From contig NZ_QYTW02000001.1 of NCBI RefSeq assembly GCF_003605405.2, positions 380,367-444,366 of the forward strand: a DNA stretch of 64,000 nucleotides, given 5' to 3'. Origin of the DNA: Siminovitchia terrae. GTDB taxonomy: Bacteria > Bacillota > Bacilli > Bacillales > Bacillaceae_C. Shown here piece after piece: positions 9,201-18,673 of the stretch. How positions within the stretch are numbered: position 1 is the first letter of the stretch; every line of letters starts with the position of its first letter. The notes below the pieces were generated by a model that did no database searches, was not told the DNA's origin, and was given only the letters and a program-made list of their open reading frames with translations. The translations under genes were made by a program, and so were the position numbers.

Positions 9201-9566
9201 TTAATGAACTTCTGTTTGATTGTCCAAAACCTTTTTCAACTCATCCTCGACCGTGTCCTCCGTCATGTTAACTTTCGACCGGTAAGCAGCACGGATAATC
9301 AGATGCCCCGATACCGGAGCAGTGATAAATACAAACACAATCCCTAACATCAGCCGCACACTGATATAATTTTCAGTCAGCCATATATAGATAAAAGCTC
9401 CAACGAGTGACAACAACACCCCCAAAGTGGTACTTTTTGTTGCTGCATGAGCTCTTGTGTAAACGTCCGGAAACCGAATTATGCCCGTTGCGCTGATTAC
9501 TGAAATAATCCCGCCAATCAAAATAAGAAGTGCTCCGATGAATTCATCGATCTCGCTTACGTTCAA
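9201..9566 (-). CDS. mrpG: Na+/H+ antiporter subunit G
   Basis: 121 residues from a TTG start at 9566 with AGAGGTG upstream, matching the usual MrpG length (about 120); a longer in-frame start at 9620 would lie deep inside mrpF. Three membrane segments; IGGIISVISATGIIRFPDVYTRAHAATKSTTLGV is the MrpG/PhaG signature. Last gene of the seven-gene operon, overlapping mrpF by 23 nt. Minor subunit of the heteromeric antiporter, needed for assembly. Confidence 0.92.
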   Translation of the reverse strand: MNVSEIDEFIGALLILIGGIISVISATGIIRFPDVYTRAHAATKSTTLGVLLSLVGAFIYIWLTENYISVRLMLGIVFVFITAPVSGHLIIRAAYRSKVNMTEDTVEDELKKVLDNQTEVH

Positions 9567-9828
9567 TAATAACACCTCTCTCGATAAATTTTGAGAGCGC
9601 AATAGTACTGATAAATGCAAGGATACCCAAAATAAGAATCACTTCAAGAAATGCTTTTGTTTCAAGCAAAACCGAAACGACAGCAATTCCAGAAATAAGA
9701 TTTACCACAATCATGTCCATTGCAACGACCCGGTCAGGAATGGAAGGACCGCGGATAATCCGAAAAAGGGCAATGGCAATCGCTATAGCAAAAAGAACAA
9801 GAGCTGTAGTCAGCATCATTTCAATCAT
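9544..9828 (-). CDS. mrpF: Na+/H+ antiporter subunit F
   Basis: 94 residues, exactly the usual MrpF size. Three membrane segments with RIIRGPSIPDRVVAMDMIVVNLISGIAV, the MrpF/PhaF signature. The start codon overlaps the mrpE stop. Known in B. subtilis to contribute to Na+ and cholate efflux as part of the complex. Confidence 0.93.
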   Translation of the reverse strand: MIEMMLTTALVLFAIAIAIALFRIIRGPSIPDRVVAMDMIVVNLISGIAVVSVLLETKAFLEVILILGILAFISTIALSKFIERGVIIERKRDR

Positions 9829-10310
9829 TATCGAGTTACCTCCATAATCGCTTTTTCGAATTTGCCTAAAGATCGTAATAACGTATCTTTGTACCGTTCT
9901 ATATCAAGCGCATGAATGTAGAACACATTACCTTCTGGTGAAACTTCCATGACAACCGAGCCCGGAGTCAAGGTCAAGAGCATAGCAAGTGTGGTTACTT
10001 CCCAATCGGTTTTCAATTCGGTTTTATATGAAAATATCCCTGGTTTCACATCCACTTTCCGACTGACAATATGCTTCATCACCAAAAACGCGGATAGAAA
10101 CAGTTCCCAGTTAAAAATACATATCAATTTTATAACATAATAAAAACGCTGCAGATAGAACTGCTGTCCAAAAAAGCGGTGCGTAAGAAACACAATCACA
10201 ATTCCCGCCAAGAAACCGATGAAGAATGTTGAAAACCTTAACTCATCCTCGTCATTTAATACCATCCAAAGAAATGCTATGAATAAATTAAGTATAAATT
10301 GAGCAGGCAT
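9828..10310 (-). CDS. mrpE: Na+/H+ antiporter subunit E
   Basis: 160 residues from ATG 10310 (GGGGAGG, 7 nt spacing), against about 158 in B. subtilis. Two N-terminal membrane segments, then a cytoplasmic domain with DWEVTTLAMLLTLTPGSVVMEVSPEGNVFYIHALD, diagnostic for MrpE/PhaE. Two alternative upstream ATGs (10346, 10316) have poorer spacing. Confidence 0.92.
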   Translation of the reverse strand: MPAQFILNLFIAFLWMVLNDEDELRFSTFFIGFLAGIVIVFLTHRFFGQQFYLQRFYYVIKLICIFNWELFLSAFLVMKHIVSRKVDVKPGIFSYKTELKTDWEVTTLAMLLTLTPGSVVMEVSPEGNVFYIHALDIERYKDTLLRSLGKFEKAIMEVTR

Positions 10311-10338
10311 TTGCATTCCTCCCCTTTCATGCATATTA

Positions 10339-11823
10339 TTACTCATCCTGAATCAAAACGCCTTCGATATAAACATTTGGATTCGAAAGAGTAAAAGCAG
10401 CATCCCGAACATACCCAACCATCAGTTCTGACCCCAAGCCGAGTCCAACTGATGCTGCAGCAAGCAATACGCTTGGAATCAACATGCCTTTTCTAAGAGG
10501 AACTTCTCCATCCTCACTGATTGTCGTTTCACCCCAAAAGCACTGTTTAAAAATGCGGAGTAGTGAATACAGCACAAAAAGACTCGATATTAATGAGATG
10601 GCAAGCAGAATATAAGAACCCGATTCAATTGCTCCCTGACTGATAAGCACTTTTCCCAAGAACCCGCTTAATGGCGGAATACCAGCAAGGGATAACATGA
10701 CAATGAAAAATAACCAGCCCAATACCGGGTAATTGCGAATAAGACCGCTCACCCTGTTCATTTTTGCATGGCCAGTAAGAGTGATCATCGTGCCCGCCAG
10801 CAAAAATAATAAAGCCTTTGAAACCATGTCATGAATGAGATAAAAGATCGAACCTTCAATAGCCGCGGGTGTTGAAATAGCAAGTCCCACAAGGATAACC
10901 CCTGCTCCAATGATGACATTATAAGAAATAATCAAACGAATATCCCTGTATGCAATTGCTCCCAGACTGCCGCCTATCAATGTCAACCCTGCCATGATTC
11001 CAATCAATGTGTGGGTGATCTGCGGCTCGTGATAAAAAATAAGTGAAAACAGACGAAACATGGAATAAATCCCGACCTTGGTTAGTAATGCACCAAACAA
11101 AGCAGCCACAGCTGTCGGAGGCGCACTGTAAGAGCCAGGAAGCCAAAAGTAAAGCAGCAATCCTGCTTTCAAAGCGAATACAAGCAAAAATAATATACTA
11201 ATGACTGTAAGAATCGGTGTTTGTCCGGATTCAGCAATACGTTGGGATAAATGCGCCATATTCAAGGTTCCTACTGTACCATACAGATAAGCAACAGCCA
11301 CTAAGAAGAACCAAGAGGAAAGTACATTTATCGCTACATAAATCACCGATTCCTTCAATTGAACCTTCGTTCCCCCAAGAGATATTAATATATATGAAGC
11401 AAGCAACATTACTTCAAAACAAACAAAAAGATTGAAAATGTCTCCAGTTAAAAATGAGCCGTTTACACCTGCAACCATAAAAAGAACAAATGGGTAAAAA
11501 AACATTTCTTCTCTGGCACGGTCGATGGAAAAGAAAGCATATAACAAGCAAATCGCGGTTACAATACTGGCCGTCAATACAAGCAGTACCGAGAAAGAAT
11601 CTGCCACGAACAAGATGCCAAAAGGCGGTTGCCACCCACCAAAATCAAGACGAAGAATTCCCTCGACCTGAATAAGATTCAAAATGTATAAGCTGATACC
11701 TGCAACGAAGGCCATGACCCCTATGCTTATCCAACGCTGCAATAGTATGTACTTTCGGAGAAAAACAAGAAAAATCCCGGTCAAAAGCGGAAGTACCATC
11801 GGAAAGACAATTATATTATTCAT
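10339..11823 (-). CDS. mrpD: Na+/H+ antiporter subunit D (NuoM/N-like)
   Basis: 494 residues with about 14 membrane segments. Proton-pump type (complex I NuoL/M/N-like) domain: FEVMLLASYILISLGG, KAGLLLYFWLPGSYSAPPTAVAALFGALLTKVGIY, FYLIHDMVSKALLFLLAG, and LAGIPPLSGFLGKVLI. Carries the intramembrane Glu and Lys residues expected for the proton path. The start overlaps the mrpC end by 8 nt. Confidence 0.95.
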   Translation of the reverse strand: MNNIIVFPMVLPLLTGIFLVFLRKYILLQRWISIGVMAFVAGISLYILNLIQVEGILRLDFGGWQPPFGILFVADSFSVLLVLTASIVTAICLLYAFFSIDRAREEMFFYPFVLFMVAGVNGSFLTGDIFNLFVCFEVMLLASYILISLGGTKVQLKESVIYVAINVLSSWFFLVAVAYLYGTVGTLNMAHLSQRIAESGQTPILTVISILFLLVFALKAGLLLYFWLPGSYSAPPTAVAALFGALLTKVGIYSMFRLFSLIFYHEPQITHTLIGIMAGLTLIGGSLGAIAYRDIRLIISYNVIIGAGVILVGLAISTPAAIEGSIFYLIHDMVSKALLFLLAGTMITLTGHAKMNRVSGLIRNYPVLGWLFFIVMLSLAGIPPLSGFLGKVLISQGAIESGSYILLAISLISSLFVLYSLLRIFKQCFWGETTISEDGEVPLRKGMLIPSVLLAAASVGLGLGSELMVGYVRDAAFTLSNPNVYIEGVLIQDE

Positions 11824-12154
11824 CCTTCGTCCCCCTTAACAAAGCCTGGCGGCCAACGCTGGTTTCCTGATACATCCGATAAGCCATGACAAGAAAAACA
11901 GCAGTAACTGCAAAACTGATGACGATGGCTGTTAAAATAAGTGCCTGAGGAATAGCATCGGTATATGTATTTGGCTTTTCTCCCAGCAGTGGGACCGTGC
12001 CTTTTTTCAACCCTCCCATGACCATCAAAAGAAGATGAACAGCATGGGATAAAATCGCTGATCCTAATATGACACGCAAAAGATCCTTGGAGAGAATTAA
12101 ATAAGTTGCCACTGTAACAAGGACGCCGGACAGAATGGTGATTAATATTTCCAT
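11816..12154 (-). CDS. mrpC: Na+/H+ antiporter subunit C (NuoK-like)
   Basis: 112 residues from ATG 12154, giving MEILITILSGVLVTVATYLILSKDLLRVILG, aligned with the known MrpC start; the GTG at 12172 would overlap mrpB. Three membrane helices, NuoK-like, with the typical LLLMVMGGLKKGTVPLLG and DAIPQALILTAIVISFAV segments. Overlaps mrpD. Confidence 0.94.
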   Translation of the reverse strand: MEILITILSGVLVTVATYLILSKDLLRVILGSAILSHAVHLLLMVMGGLKKGTVPLLGEKPNTYTDAIPQALILTAIVISFAVTAVFLVMAYRMYQETSVGRQALLRGTKDE

Positions 12155-12158
12155 AAAC

Positions 12159-12581
12159 TTAAACATCCTCACTTATACTTAGAATGATTGAAACAACTAC
12201 ACCAACAACCGTCAAGGCAACACCCGCTTCAAAAATGGTGATCGTTGCTAATTCGGTTTCGCCGAAATAAGGGAGGTCAAAAGCGGAAAAAGCCTGGGTC
12301 AAAAAGGGTTTGCCAAAAACAATGGCCCCTAAGCCGGTTGTCACCGCAATAAACACTCCTAATGCAGCAACTCGCTTGAAGTCAAAGGGAATCCCCTTCT
12401 GAACCGTTTCAATATCAAAAGCAAGGAGAAGAAGGACAAAGGCGGAGGCAAGGACAAGACCGCCGATAAAACCTCCTCCCGGACTGTTATGTCCTGAGAA
12501 AAACAAATACACGGCGACAGTCAATATAATGAACACAACGATTTTAGTGACCGTCTCTAAAATGACATCATTGATCTTCAA
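12159..12581 (-). CDS. mrpB: Na+/H+ antiporter subunit B
   Basis: 140 residues, four membrane segments, with the MrpB signature FFSGHNSPGGGFIGGLVLASAFVLLLLAFD. It overlaps the end of mrpA by 14 nt. Subunit of the Mrp antiporter complex, not known to transport alone. Confidence 0.94.
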   Translation of the reverse strand: MKINDVILETVTKIVVFIILTVAVYLFFSGHNSPGGGFIGGLVLASAFVLLLLAFDIETVQKGIPFDFKRVAALGVFIAVTTGLGAIVFGKPFLTQAFSAFDLPYFGETELATITIFEAGVALTVVGVVVSIILSISEDV

Positions 12582-14979
12582 CGTTCTCTCCTCCTTTGCC
12601 CAATTTCAACTTTGTCAATGTAAATACGCCGATTCCCGCAATGAAAAGGACAACGACTTCAAGCATCGTATCAAAAGCACGGAAGTCCCCCAAGATCGCA
12701 TTGACAATATTCTTGCCGCCGGTCAATTCATCAGCTTTTTCGAAAAATCCAGAAATGGTATTGAATAATTTACCGCTTTGAACGGAAAGTGCCGTCATGA
12801 CATAAATGACGCCTACCGAAATCGAGATGAGCAGATTGATCGACTTTATCCTTGGAGTAGTCTTATCCATCCCTTTTTTCCACTTGGGCAAGAAATAGAA
12901 ACAAAGCAAAAACAATACGGTTGTAACCGTCTCAACGACAATTTGCGTAAGGGCCAAATCCGGGGCGCGGAATATGACAAACAACGCGGCGATTCCATAG
13001 CCAAGGACTCCATTCAGCAGTATGGCCGTCACTCTTGTAGTTGCAAACGGGATAGAGATACCTGCAGCCAGCATAACCAGAACAAGAACCCATTCATATA
13101 AGTGGACAGGTGCATAATGTATCTCGTCAGTAGAAAATGCTCCCGTCATAAATAAAGCTCCCCCAATGGCTAATATGAAAAAGAGATAAATATATAAGAA
13201 ATAATCCCGGAGAGTTCCTGTCATATAGAATCTAGTAAAGCCAGTGGAACTGCTCTCCAGCCTCAGCAGGGCATTGTTATAAAGGGTATCAAGTGACCAT
13301 GAAGTTGGAAAAAGCTTAAAAATTCCTTTCCACCCTCCCATGTATCTATAAAAGAGAGACCCGAAAACAATCACACCGATGGTCATAAAAATCTCTGTAT
13401 TAAAGCCATGCCAAACCGATATATGCTGACTTAATTCAACTTTGTCAGCTAACGACGGGAAAACGCTGGCCATTGCCGGACGTAATAAATAATCCCCAAC
13501 GATATTCGGAAAGAAGAATATAACCAAAACCAAAACAGCCAAAATGCTTGGTGAAATCAGCATCCCGACAGGCGCTTCATGCACCTTGCGGTCCCCGACT
13601 TCAATCCGGCTTGTACCAAGGAAAGTTTTAAAAACGATAATCATGCTATAAACAAATGTAAAAATGCTTGCTATCCACGCGATTACTGGGATCAAGACGC
13701 CCCATGTATCAAGTACAAAAAAATCAAGCTGGGATATATTCAAAACGGCAGTAAAGAACATTTCCTTACTCAAGAATCCATTGAACGGCGGTAACCCGGC
13801 CATTGAAAAACTGCCAATCATCGCAATCGTAAATGAAACGGGCATAAAAGACATCAACCCGCCCAGCCTGCGGATATCCCTTGTTCCGATTTCGTGGTCA
13901 ATGATCCCTACCACCATGAACAACGCTCCCTTAAATGTGGAATGATTGATCAGGTGAAAAAGCCCAGCAAATGTCGCTTGTGTATATATAAATGTCTTTA
14001 CACCTGAATCCACATTCAAGGAAATTGAGCCAATTCCCAGTAGACTCATAATTAAGCCTAGTTGGCTAATCGTAGAATACGCCAGTAAAGCTTTTAAATC
14101 AGTTTGGCGAACGGCCGTAAAGGACCCCCAGAATAGCGTTATAAGCCCTATCCCTGTTACGAGTGAAAACCAAAGTTCCTCTCCACCGAAAATAGGAGTA
14201 AACCGAGCCACCAAGTAAATACCCGCTTTCACCATCGTGGCAGAATGCAAGTAAGCACTAACTGGTGTTGGCGCCTCCATCGCATCCGGCAACCAAATAT
14301 GGAAAGGAAACTGAGCTGATTTTGTGAAGGCACCTACCAACAACAGAACCAGGGCAGGGATAAACAACGGATGATGAATATCAACAGCCGCTAAAATTCC
14401 TCTTATGCTCATCGTACCTGTCATCAAATAAAGCATGATGAAGCTGGTAAGCATGGCCAATCCGCCACTTACAGTTATCAACATGGCCTTTTGTGCGCCA
14501 TATCTTGATCTCTTTCTATGGAACCAGAAAGCAATGAGCAGGAATGAAGAAATGCTTGTAAGTTCCCAAAAAACATATAAAACCATTAAGTTATCTGAAA
14601 AGACAACGCCAAGCATGCTGCCCATAAACAGCAACAAATAAATATAAAAGTGCTTTAAAGATTCATCAGAGGATAAATAGTAAATTGAGTAGAGGATAAC
14701 AAGGCTTCCAATACCAGTGATCAAAAGTCCAAAAATCATGCTAAGTCCATCAAGATATGTAGTAAAGTTAATATCAAAGGAAGGGATCCACCTCATCGAA
14801 TACGAATAGGTTTCGCCGTTTGCCACAGAAGGAATATAACGGGCAAGTGTTACAAACAAAGCTGCCGGGACCAAGAACACAGACCAGCCTATATGTATAG
14901 GAGCTTTTCTCTTATATAAAACAGGAATCAGTACGGCAGCCAGAAAAGGGATCATGATGATCAGATTCAAAGTTACCAA
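12568..14979 (-). CDS. mrpA: Na+/H+ antiporter subunit A (NuoL-like)
   Basis: 803 residues (B. subtilis about 801) from TTG 14979, 7 nt after GAGGT. N-terminal NuoL-like pump domain (FWELTSISSFLLIAFWF, KSAQFPFHIWLPDAMEAPTPVSAYLHSATMVKAG, LINHSTFKGALFMVVGIIDHEIGTRD, MAGLPPFNGFLSKEMFF) fused to a C-terminal MrpB-like extension (FRAPDLALTQIVVETVTTVLFLLCF). Together the operon encodes the complete secondary Na+/H+ antiporter used for Na+ and alkali resistance. First gene of the operon; the sequence upstream is short before a repeat copy, so the promoter must lie between 14985 and 15127 or within or beyond the repeat. Confidence 0.96.
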   Translation of the reverse strand: MVTLNLIIMIPFLAAVLIPVLYKRKAPIHIGWSVFLVPAALFVTLARYIPSVANGETYSYSMRWIPSFDINFTTYLDGLSMIFGLLITGIGSLVILYSIYYLSSDESLKHFYIYLLLFMGSMLGVVFSDNLMVLYVFWELTSISSFLLIAFWFHRKRSRYGAQKAMLITVSGGLAMLTSFIMLYLMTGTMSIRGILAAVDIHHPLFIPALVLLLVGAFTKSAQFPFHIWLPDAMEAPTPVSAYLHSATMVKAGIYLVARFTPIFGGEELWFSLVTGIGLITLFWGSFTAVRQTDLKALLAYSTISQLGLIMSLLGIGSISLNVDSGVKTFIYTQATFAGLFHLINHSTFKGALFMVVGIIDHEIGTRDIRRLGGLMSFMPVSFTIAMIGSFSMAGLPPFNGFLSKEMFFTAVLNISQLDFFVLDTWGVLIPVIAWIASIFTFVYSMIIVFKTFLGTSRIEVGDRKVHEAPVGMLISPSILAVLVLVIFFFPNIVGDYLLRPAMASVFPSLADKVELSQHISVWHGFNTEIFMTIGVIVFGSLFYRYMGGWKGIFKLFPTSWSLDTLYNNALLRLESSSTGFTRFYMTGTLRDYFLYIYLFFILAIGGALFMTGAFSTDEIHYAPVHLYEWVLVLVMLAAGISIPFATTRVTAILLNGVLGYGIAALFVIFRAPDLALTQIVVETVTTVLFLLCFYFLPKWKKGMDKTTPRIKSINLLISISVGVIYVMTALSVQSGKLFNTISGFFEKADELTGGKNIVNAILGDFRAFDTMLEVVVLFIAGIGVFTLTKLKLGKGGENVEDQ

Positions 14980-15127
14980 AACCAGACCTCACTTTCATGC
15001 GGAATTTGCATTTGCTGTCACGAATTTACCTTTTAAGATTCCATTAATTAGTGTTTTCTTCTTGTACACACAAAAAAACGAACATGCATACAATACCTCA
15101 ACTCCTTTATATGTTTTAATTTATCCA

Positions 15128-15320
15128 TCAAATGCGCCTTGGCGTATTTGCGCCCAGGTTTTATCGAGCTTAAGCTCGATAAATTCCCTCTGAAAATCAG
15201 TGGCATCCGCCGGAGGCTTTAACTTTATTCAGCCGGGGTTTGAACCCCTACTGAATGGAATACCAATATCCATTCATCTCACCACTTACAGAAGTGGGAG
15301 ACTTCTGAATGAAGTTAAAG
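15128..15320 (+). repeat. 190-bp structured intergenic repeat, copy R1
   Basis: Full-length copy. Left module: AAATGCGCC-TT-GGCGTATTT hairpin, then TTTATCGAGC...GCTCGATAAA hairpin. Right module: TTTAACTTTATTCAGC, a GGGGTTTGAACCCC hairpin enclosed by TTCAG/CTGAA, a CCACTT-ACAG-AAGTGG hairpin, and end TGAATGAAGTTAAA. Here the right module has lost TGC before TGAATG. Lies upstream of mrpA. Confidence 0.9.
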
Positions 15321-15432
15321 CGTAAAAACACCTTTCCCCTCTTGACTCTTTAGCTGGCAAGCGGGATAATGGGAATCCATAAGGTACTCTTATGAAATAT
15401 TAGAATGAGAGGTGTCCAATCTTGATCGGTTT

Positions 15433-15557
15433 TAAGAAAGGCGTAAGCGCCTTGCTCATCCCCGATAAGCACAAGACGATTCCCGAGGAGGCGGTTCTTC
15501 AGCTACCACAGGGAAGCGGCTTGATCCTTGCGGGGCTAGACGCTGGAGCTGGACAAA
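15433..15557 (+). repeat. second dispersed repeat (GCGCCTTG...GGGGCTAG type)
   Basis: Contains GGCGTAAGCGCCTTGCTCA, CCCCGATAAGCAC, and ends GGGGCTAGACGCTGGAGCTGG. I recognise this as a dispersed intergenic repeat common in Bacillus genomes; related pieces occur at 39552 and 50745. A frame opens through it (15422-15607) but has no homology I can support. Confidence 0.55.
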
Positions 15558-15926
15558 GAAAAGCTTCTTTGAATAAAATTTTCCTTAGCCAGTTATACTT
15601 TCTTTAACAAGAACATGAGATTCCTTGGAATCTTTTTCAAATTGGGGACCTGCGGTTAAATTATGTGACGATGCAATTTTGAAAAACTCATATGCAGAAA
15701 TTGTGGAATAACATAGTACAGAATAGTTTTTTCCTATTAGATTATACACTAAACATAAAACATCTGCACTTTGCAGGATTTTGGCTGCAGCAAATAAGCA
15801 AATTCTACATTTATATTTATTGCAATTGAAATAACGCAGAAAATTCATTATAATAATTCAGTTGTACTTTATAAGTTGGCCAGTTTCCGATACTGTTGCC
15901 ATATTAATGCAGAGGTGAATATCGTC

Positions 15927-16625
15927 GTGAAAAATAGAAAGGGTCGTATGGATGAGAGTATTCTCGTTTGTGTATATTACGGTCCAAATGGAGAACGGTT
16001 GATCAAGCGCGGTGCCAAAATGGCGAACATGCTGGATTGTCCTTTCTATATATTGACTGTCGATCCGCTTCCATATGACGATTTCGATGCGGACAAATCC
16101 GGGTATGTCGACCGGTGGGAAGAACTGGCCGATGAATTGGGTGCAGAAGAGTTCATCCTCATGGATAATGAAAAGCGCCCAACAGCCAAGGCCATCGCTG
16201 AAGTCGCACACAAATACAATATAACTCAAATTGTTATCGGACAGACAGCCCAAAACAGATGGGAAGAGATTACAAAGGGATCCTTTGTCAATGTCCTTTT
16301 GAGAGTGATGTCCTTCATTGATATTCATATTGTCTCCTTTGACCGTGAAGTACACACGGAAGAAGATTCCTCTTTTGAAGGCGGCGTACGATGTTTCCTC
16401 CTAAAAGAGGAAGGTGATTATGTACTGAGCTTTTCCTGTATAAGGGACATCTGCTATGAAGGCATCTTTTATAAAGAAATCGGTACTGACTTTAACAATG
16501 GGATATTTAGATATGTGCATAATGGAAAGACCTACCAGGTCCAAGTCCATGATAATAAAATTACCGAACCGTTGAAGACACCGGGTAATGTAAAATTTTA
16601 TGGTGAAAAAAAGCCCAAAGGATAA
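15927..16625 (+). CDS. universal stress protein-like domain protein (KdpD USP-like)
   Basis: 232 residues from GTG 15927 (GAGGTG, 9 nt spacing); ATG 15948 (AAAGGG upstream) is the alternative. The first 130 residues form a USP/Rossmann-like fold: ILVCVYYGPNGERLIKRGAKMANMLDCPFYILTVD, then TAKAIAEVAHKYNITQIVIGQTAQNRWEEITKGSFVNVLLR, close to the USP domain of KdpD. No KdpD sensor or kinase part is present. The C-terminal 90 residues (YVLSFSCIRDICYEGIFYKEIGTDFNNGIFRYVHNGK) are unfamiliar. Possible nucleotide- or ion-responsive cytosolic protein; its place beside mrp may be coincidence. Confidence 0.7.
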   Translation: MKNRKGRMDESILVCVYYGPNGERLIKRGAKMANMLDCPFYILTVDPLPYDDFDADKSGYVDRWEELADELGAEEFILMDNEKRPTAKAIAEVAHKYNITQIVIGQTAQNRWEEITKGSFVNVLLRVMSFIDIHIVSFDREVHTEEDSSFEGGVRCFLLKEEGDYVLSFSCIRDICYEGIFYKEIGTDFNNGIFRYVHNGKTYQVQVHDNKITEPLKTPGNVKFYGEKKPKG

Positions 16626-16632
16626 GAATAGA

Positions 16633-16671
16633 AAAGAAAGGTCTACACAAAAGTAGGCCTTTCTTTTTTTT
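16633..16671. terminator. bidirectional terminator
   Basis: AAAGAAAGG-TCTAC, loop ACAAAA, GTAGGCCTTTCTTT and a T run; A-rich on the other side, so it can serve both converging genes. Confidence 0.8.
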
Positions 16672-16674
16672 CGG

Positions 16675-17688
16675 CTACGGCTTGACCGCTCCTTCCTTAT
16701 TCGTCACCTCTAGGACATCCAGAAGGAATACAAATACTGGAATTCCAATGATCAATCCCCACACACCGAAGAAACTTTGCGAGAATATCAAAACGATGAA
16801 CGTATAGAATACTGGCAAATCGGTTTTCGCCGACATCAATTTCGGATTCAGTATATAAGCTTCCACCGCATGAATAATCATAATAGCGATCACGACATAA
16901 AGAACTTTTATAAAACCGCCGATTGTGTAAGCAATCATACAAAGTGGAATGAGGGAAATGATAACACCAGCCACTGGGATAAGACCAAGGAAGAAAATCA
17001 AGATCGCTAATACAAATAATTGTGGAAAGCCCATAATGGTCAGCGCTATGATCGTCAAAAGCGTATTGACAAGAGCTATGACAAATTGAGCTTCGATTAC
17101 TTTCCCAAATGTACGAGTGAATTTTTTTCCAAAAAATTCAATTTCATAATAGAACGGCGCCAATTTGCTATCTTTGAATTTGGCAGTGAACTCCTTCAAA
17201 CGAGGTTTCTCCAATAGGAAAAAGAGACTTAATATTAAAGCAATCATCACTTGAACGCTCGTCTTGCTGATATCTGTAAAAGATTTCACCAAAAACGATA
17301 ATCCATTTTCCAAATAAGCAGCAATCTGATTTTTAGATATGATTGTCTCAATAAAGCTTAAGATGGCATTGTCATGAGGCTGAGAGTAAAAAGCAGTAAT
17401 CTGTACGATCAACTGGCTGATTTCCGCGGTGATAATAGGGAAATATTTTACAAGCCCATATGTAAGTATGCCTACGATTGCAACGTACATAATCAGTACT
17501 AGCACCCGCCTATGGACAGGAATCCGCTTGGCTGTAAATTCGATAAGACGATTCATTAAATATGAAAAAATAAAGGTCAGCAAAATCAAATTAATCATAC
17601 TTCTCAAGCTATATAGAATCAGAACAATCAGTGCGAAGATGATAATACGTTTTACTCCCTTTTTCTGAAAAAAGGCTGCTACATCCAT
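16675..17688 (-). CDS. AI-2E family transporter (PerM/YdbI-like)
   Basis: 337 residues from ATG 17688 (AAGGGGAAATG region upstream; the longer frame to 17745 has no site). About eight membrane segments and the family signatures LILSLFFLLEKPRL, FLGLIPVAGVIISLIPL and LMSAKTDLPVFYTFIVLIFSQSFFGVWGLIIGIPVFVFLLDVL. The AI-2E/PerM family includes autoinducer exporters and Na+(K+)/H+ antiporters (Upf0118). Monocistronic; the substrate is unknown. Confidence 0.85.
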   Translation of the reverse strand: MDVAAFFQKKGVKRIIIFALIVLILYSLRSMINLILLTFIFSYLMNRLIEFTAKRIPVHRRVLVLIMYVAIVGILTYGLVKYFPIITAEISQLIVQITAFYSQPHDNAILSFIETIISKNQIAAYLENGLSFLVKSFTDISKTSVQVMIALILSLFFLLEKPRLKEFTAKFKDSKLAPFYYEIEFFGKKFTRTFGKVIEAQFVIALVNTLLTIIALTIMGFPQLFVLAILIFFLGLIPVAGVIISLIPLCMIAYTIGGFIKVLYVVIAIMIIHAVEAYILNPKLMSAKTDLPVFYTFIVLIFSQSFFGVWGLIIGIPVFVFLLDVLEVTNKEGAVKP

Positions 17689-17923
17689 CAGTTCATTTCC
17701 CCTTGCTGTAAATCTTCTATTATTAATTATCACCCACTTAAGCAAAGGATTACAAGAAAAATTAAATGGAATTTGAAATAAAATTAAAAATTCATCGAAT
17801 GATTGTCGGTTTTCGTAGGATTCTCTAGTTTGTCATTATAGTTATAAGCAGGACGACGATAAAGCGTTTTCATTCCGATGGTAGCGCAATTTAATTCAAA
17901 TAAACAGGCAGGGAGGGATGAAC

Positions 17924-18649
17924 TTGATCTCATTTGAAAATGTAAATAAACATTATGGAGATTTTCATGTTCTTAAAAATATCAATCTTGAAATTAAACA
18001 GGGGGAAGTAGTCGTTGTGATCGGTCCGTCCGGATCCGGAAAAAGTACGCTGCTCAGGTGTATCAACCATTTGGAAGAGATTACCGATGGGAGTTTGGTG
18101 GTCAACCAATTTCAGGTCCATGACAAAAAAGTCAATATTAACCTGATGCGTAGAGATATAGGGATGGTCTTCCAGCATTTCAACTTATATCCACATAAAA
18201 CAGTGCTGGAAAATGTTACTTTAGCTCCTACAAAGGTTTTGAAAGAATCCAAACAAGATGCAGAAGAAACTGCGATGAATTATTTGGAGAAAGTCGGAAT
18301 ACCAGATAAGGCCCGCTCCTTTCCATCGCAATTATCTGGAGGACAGCAGCAGCGTGTGGCAATTGCGAGAGGCCTGGCCATGAGGCCGAAGATCATGCTT
18401 TTTGATGAACCTACATCAGCATTAGATCCGGAAATGATTGGAGAAGTGCTGGATGTAATGAAAACGCTAGCAAAAGAGGGAATGACAATGGTTGTTGTCA
18501 CCCACGAAATGGACTTTGCCAAAGAAGTGGCTGATCGGGTTGTATTTATGGATCAAGGTCAAATTATTGAGGTTTCCACTCCATCGGAGTTTTTCACGAA
18601 TCCACGGGAAGAACGATCAAGGGCATTTCTCAATCGTTTATTGCATTAA
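17924..18649 (+). CDS. glnQ: glutamine ABC transporter ATP-binding protein
   Basis: 241 residues from TTG 17924, spaced 6 nt from AGGGAGGG; the ATG at 17918 abuts the Shine-Dalgarno and is unlikely. Walker [11 protein letters not shown]-loop [17 protein letters not shown], signature [17 protein letters not shown], Walker [16 protein letters not shown], switch VVTHEM. Polar amino acid transporter type. First gene of glnQHMP, in the same order as in B. subtilis. Confidence 0.93.
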   Translation: MISFENVNKHYGDFHVLKNINLEIKQGEVVVVIGPSGSGKSTLLRCINHLEEITDGSLVVNQFQVHDKKVNINLMRRDIGMVFQHFNLYPHKTVLENVTLAPTKVLKESKQDAEETAMNYLEKVGIPDKARSFPSQLSGGQQQRVAIARGLAMRPKIMLFDEPTSALDPEMIGEVLDVMKTLAKEGMTMVVVTHEMDFAKEVADRVVFMDQGQIIEVSTPSEFFTNPREERSRAFLNRLLH

Positions 18650-18673
18650 TCAATTTTGAGAGGAGTAAGGAAA

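Larger units (their letters stand above)
14980..15926. other. gene-free stretch with two repeat types
   Basis: About 950 bases between mrpA and the USP-like gene. It holds copy R1 of the 190-bp repeat (15128-15320) and a decayed copy of a second Bacillus repeat (15433-15557). The rest, including a frame on the minus strand at 15585-15848, has low-complexity composition and no ribosome site, so I see no gene in it. Confidence 0.5.

Noticed and set aside
15585-15848. 87-codon open frame on the minus strand
   Set aside because: No ribosome site, Cys/Tyr/Lys-rich random-looking composition, AT-rich intergenic context.
17750-17923. TnrA or GlnR box before glnQ
   Set aside because: TGTCATTATAGTTATAA has several mismatches to the TGTNANAWWWTMTNACA consensus.
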